From: an uncultured Clostridia bacterium
GTDB taxonomy: Bacteria; Bacillota; Clostridia; TANB77; CAG-508
Assembly (NCBI GenBank): GCA_946415375.1
Contig: CAMKSF010000002.1
Span: 1 to 32,537 of the forward strand
DNA length: 32,537 bases
Direction of reading: 5' to 3'
Numbering within the stretch: position 1 is the stretch's first letter; each line of letters opens with the position of its first letter. This document shows, piece by piece, positions 31,504-32,537 of the stretch. The position numbers and the translations under genes were made by a program. The notes below the pieces were generated by a model. It was not told where the DNA came from, searched no databases, and saw only the letters and a list, made by a program, of their open reading frames with translations.

Positions 31504-32537
31504 CTATTTTAATTCCATATTATTTTTCTTTTTACCTTTAATTGCCTCAATTTCATCTATTGTTTTAACTTTTTTTCTTCTGTCATTTACAATTTCGTAT
31601 TCGTGATTATCAAAGATTTTGTTTATAAATAAGTCTTTTGCAACTTCAATAAAACTTTTGTCTTTGTTATAATTTATTTTATCTTGGAAATATTTTATAG
31701 TTTTATGCCAAAAGCTTTTGAATTTTTGTAATTGCTGTTTTAGGCTTTCCTTTTCAGTTTGTAATTTATCTATAATTTTATCTTTTTTAGAATTTTCGCT
31801 TTTCAATTTTCCGATTTCTTCATCTTTTAGTTCTAATTCATATTTTAAAGAACGATTTTCTTTTTGTACTTCAAAAGCTGAATGTTCAAAATCTCTAATC
31901 GCCATATTTAAGCCATTTACATTTCTAATTGTTTTGGTGGTATCTTTTACATCTTTTGTATAATTTTTAATAATTTCTACATTTTCGCTTGAAATAAGCA
32001 TATTATTTTTGTTAAGTTTAGTAGGTTTCAAATTATCTAGTATTTTATTTATATCATTACTTGCAATATCAAGTTTCTGTGTTTGATTATTTGCTTCTTG
32101 TAGCTTTTGTTCTTTTTTAGCAAATTGATTTTTTATTTCTCTGTAATCTTCCATATCTTTTACTTTTATATCTTGATTTCTGCCTTTTTGCTTTTGTTTA
32201 AGTATAGAGTTCTTTTCATAATACTTGTTATATGATTTTATACAGCAAATTCTCATCTTGTCTTGCAATTCTGTAAGAGATTCTCTGTTAAATATTTTAG
32301 ATTTTGCGACTTGTTTTTTCATTCCTCTTTTATTATCATCACTTACAGGAACTCCAACTATATGAATATGTGGACTTACTTCATCGAAATGTATAGTTCC
32401 GATTTGCTATTTTAAAGTTTGGTACAAGTTTGGTTAAATCTCCAACTTGTTCTCTATACACATCAATCATCTTAAATCTATATTCATCATTCTTGTCATT
32501 CCAAAAGTCCATATCTCCAAGTTCTATGATAATCTCA
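31504..32537 (-). pseudogene. MobV/Pre-type relaxase, frameshifted and truncated by the window edge
   Basis: Two frames are needed. From 32537 the minus strand reads EIIIELGDMDFW to KLVPNFKIAN and then stops at TGA (32381). Shifting one base at about 32401 continues GTIHFDEVSPHIHIVGVPV, the HUH histidine motif of plasmid recombination (Pre/Mob) relaxases, then MKKQVAKSKIFNRESLTELQDKMR and a long coiled coil down to 31504. The enzyme would nick oriT and bind DNA through its active-site residue, allowing mobilization by a helper conjugative element. With the shift, the N-terminal part and the HUH motif are separated, so the protein is probably inactive unless the extra base is an error. Confidence 0.8.

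Overview
The window is low-GC, AT-rich DNA with strong AGGAGG-type ribosome binding sites, near-consensus TTGACA/TATAAT promoters and a CIRCE-like site. This fits a Gram-positive member of the Bacillota. The mix of InlB-type B-repeats, BspA-type (DUF285) repeats and prepilin-like N-termini reading 'GITLxALVIT' is typical of uncultured gut Clostridia; that placement is inference. No rRNA, tRNA or CRISPR array was seen.

Left third (1-13.6 kb): a surface-protein island. It opens with a GC-rich hairpin cluster that looks like the right end (omega-RNA region) of an IS200/IS605-TnpB element. Next come a minus-strand FxLYD-like membrane protein, then a 9.8-kb gene for a 3280-residue secreted protein. 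That protein combines a prepilin-like N-terminus, many InlB B-repeats, 14 tandem 29-residue BspA-like repeats, carbohydrate-binding-like modules, a beta-helix-like stretch and a cell-wall-binding-like C-terminus. It is followed by a second FxLYD-like gene, a decayed IS200-type tnpA, the surviving 3' tail of a second giant-protein gene, and a third FxLYD-like gene. The order giant-FxLYD, tail-FxLYD suggests a duplicated two-gene cassette.

Middle (13.9-25.5 kb): mostly ordinary chromosomal genes. These are a coiled-coil protein, a G5/SH3-like/glucosaminidase wall hydrolase overlapping a membrane-anchored unknown, CopZ- and CopA-like copper proteins, a TtcA-family PP-loop protein, an unknown protein, a DUF4160-DUF2442 pair, ClpB with a degenerate CIRCE and a leader hairpin, and a second wall hydrolase with a long lysine-rich spacer.

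Right third (25.5-32.5 kb): accessory. A minus-strand three-gene operon encodes a transglutaminase-like Cys-His-Asp protein and two unknown proteins with coupled starts. A membrane-anchored protein with a possible OB-like domain is flanked by copies of a structured repeat; one copy has its own promoter and terminator and may be a small RNA. A prepilin-like, lectin-like protein gene carries a one-base frameshift. The last block holds an XRE regulator, a small unknown gene and a MobV/Pre-type relaxase, also frameshifted, running off the right edge. It looks like part of a decaying mobilizable element.
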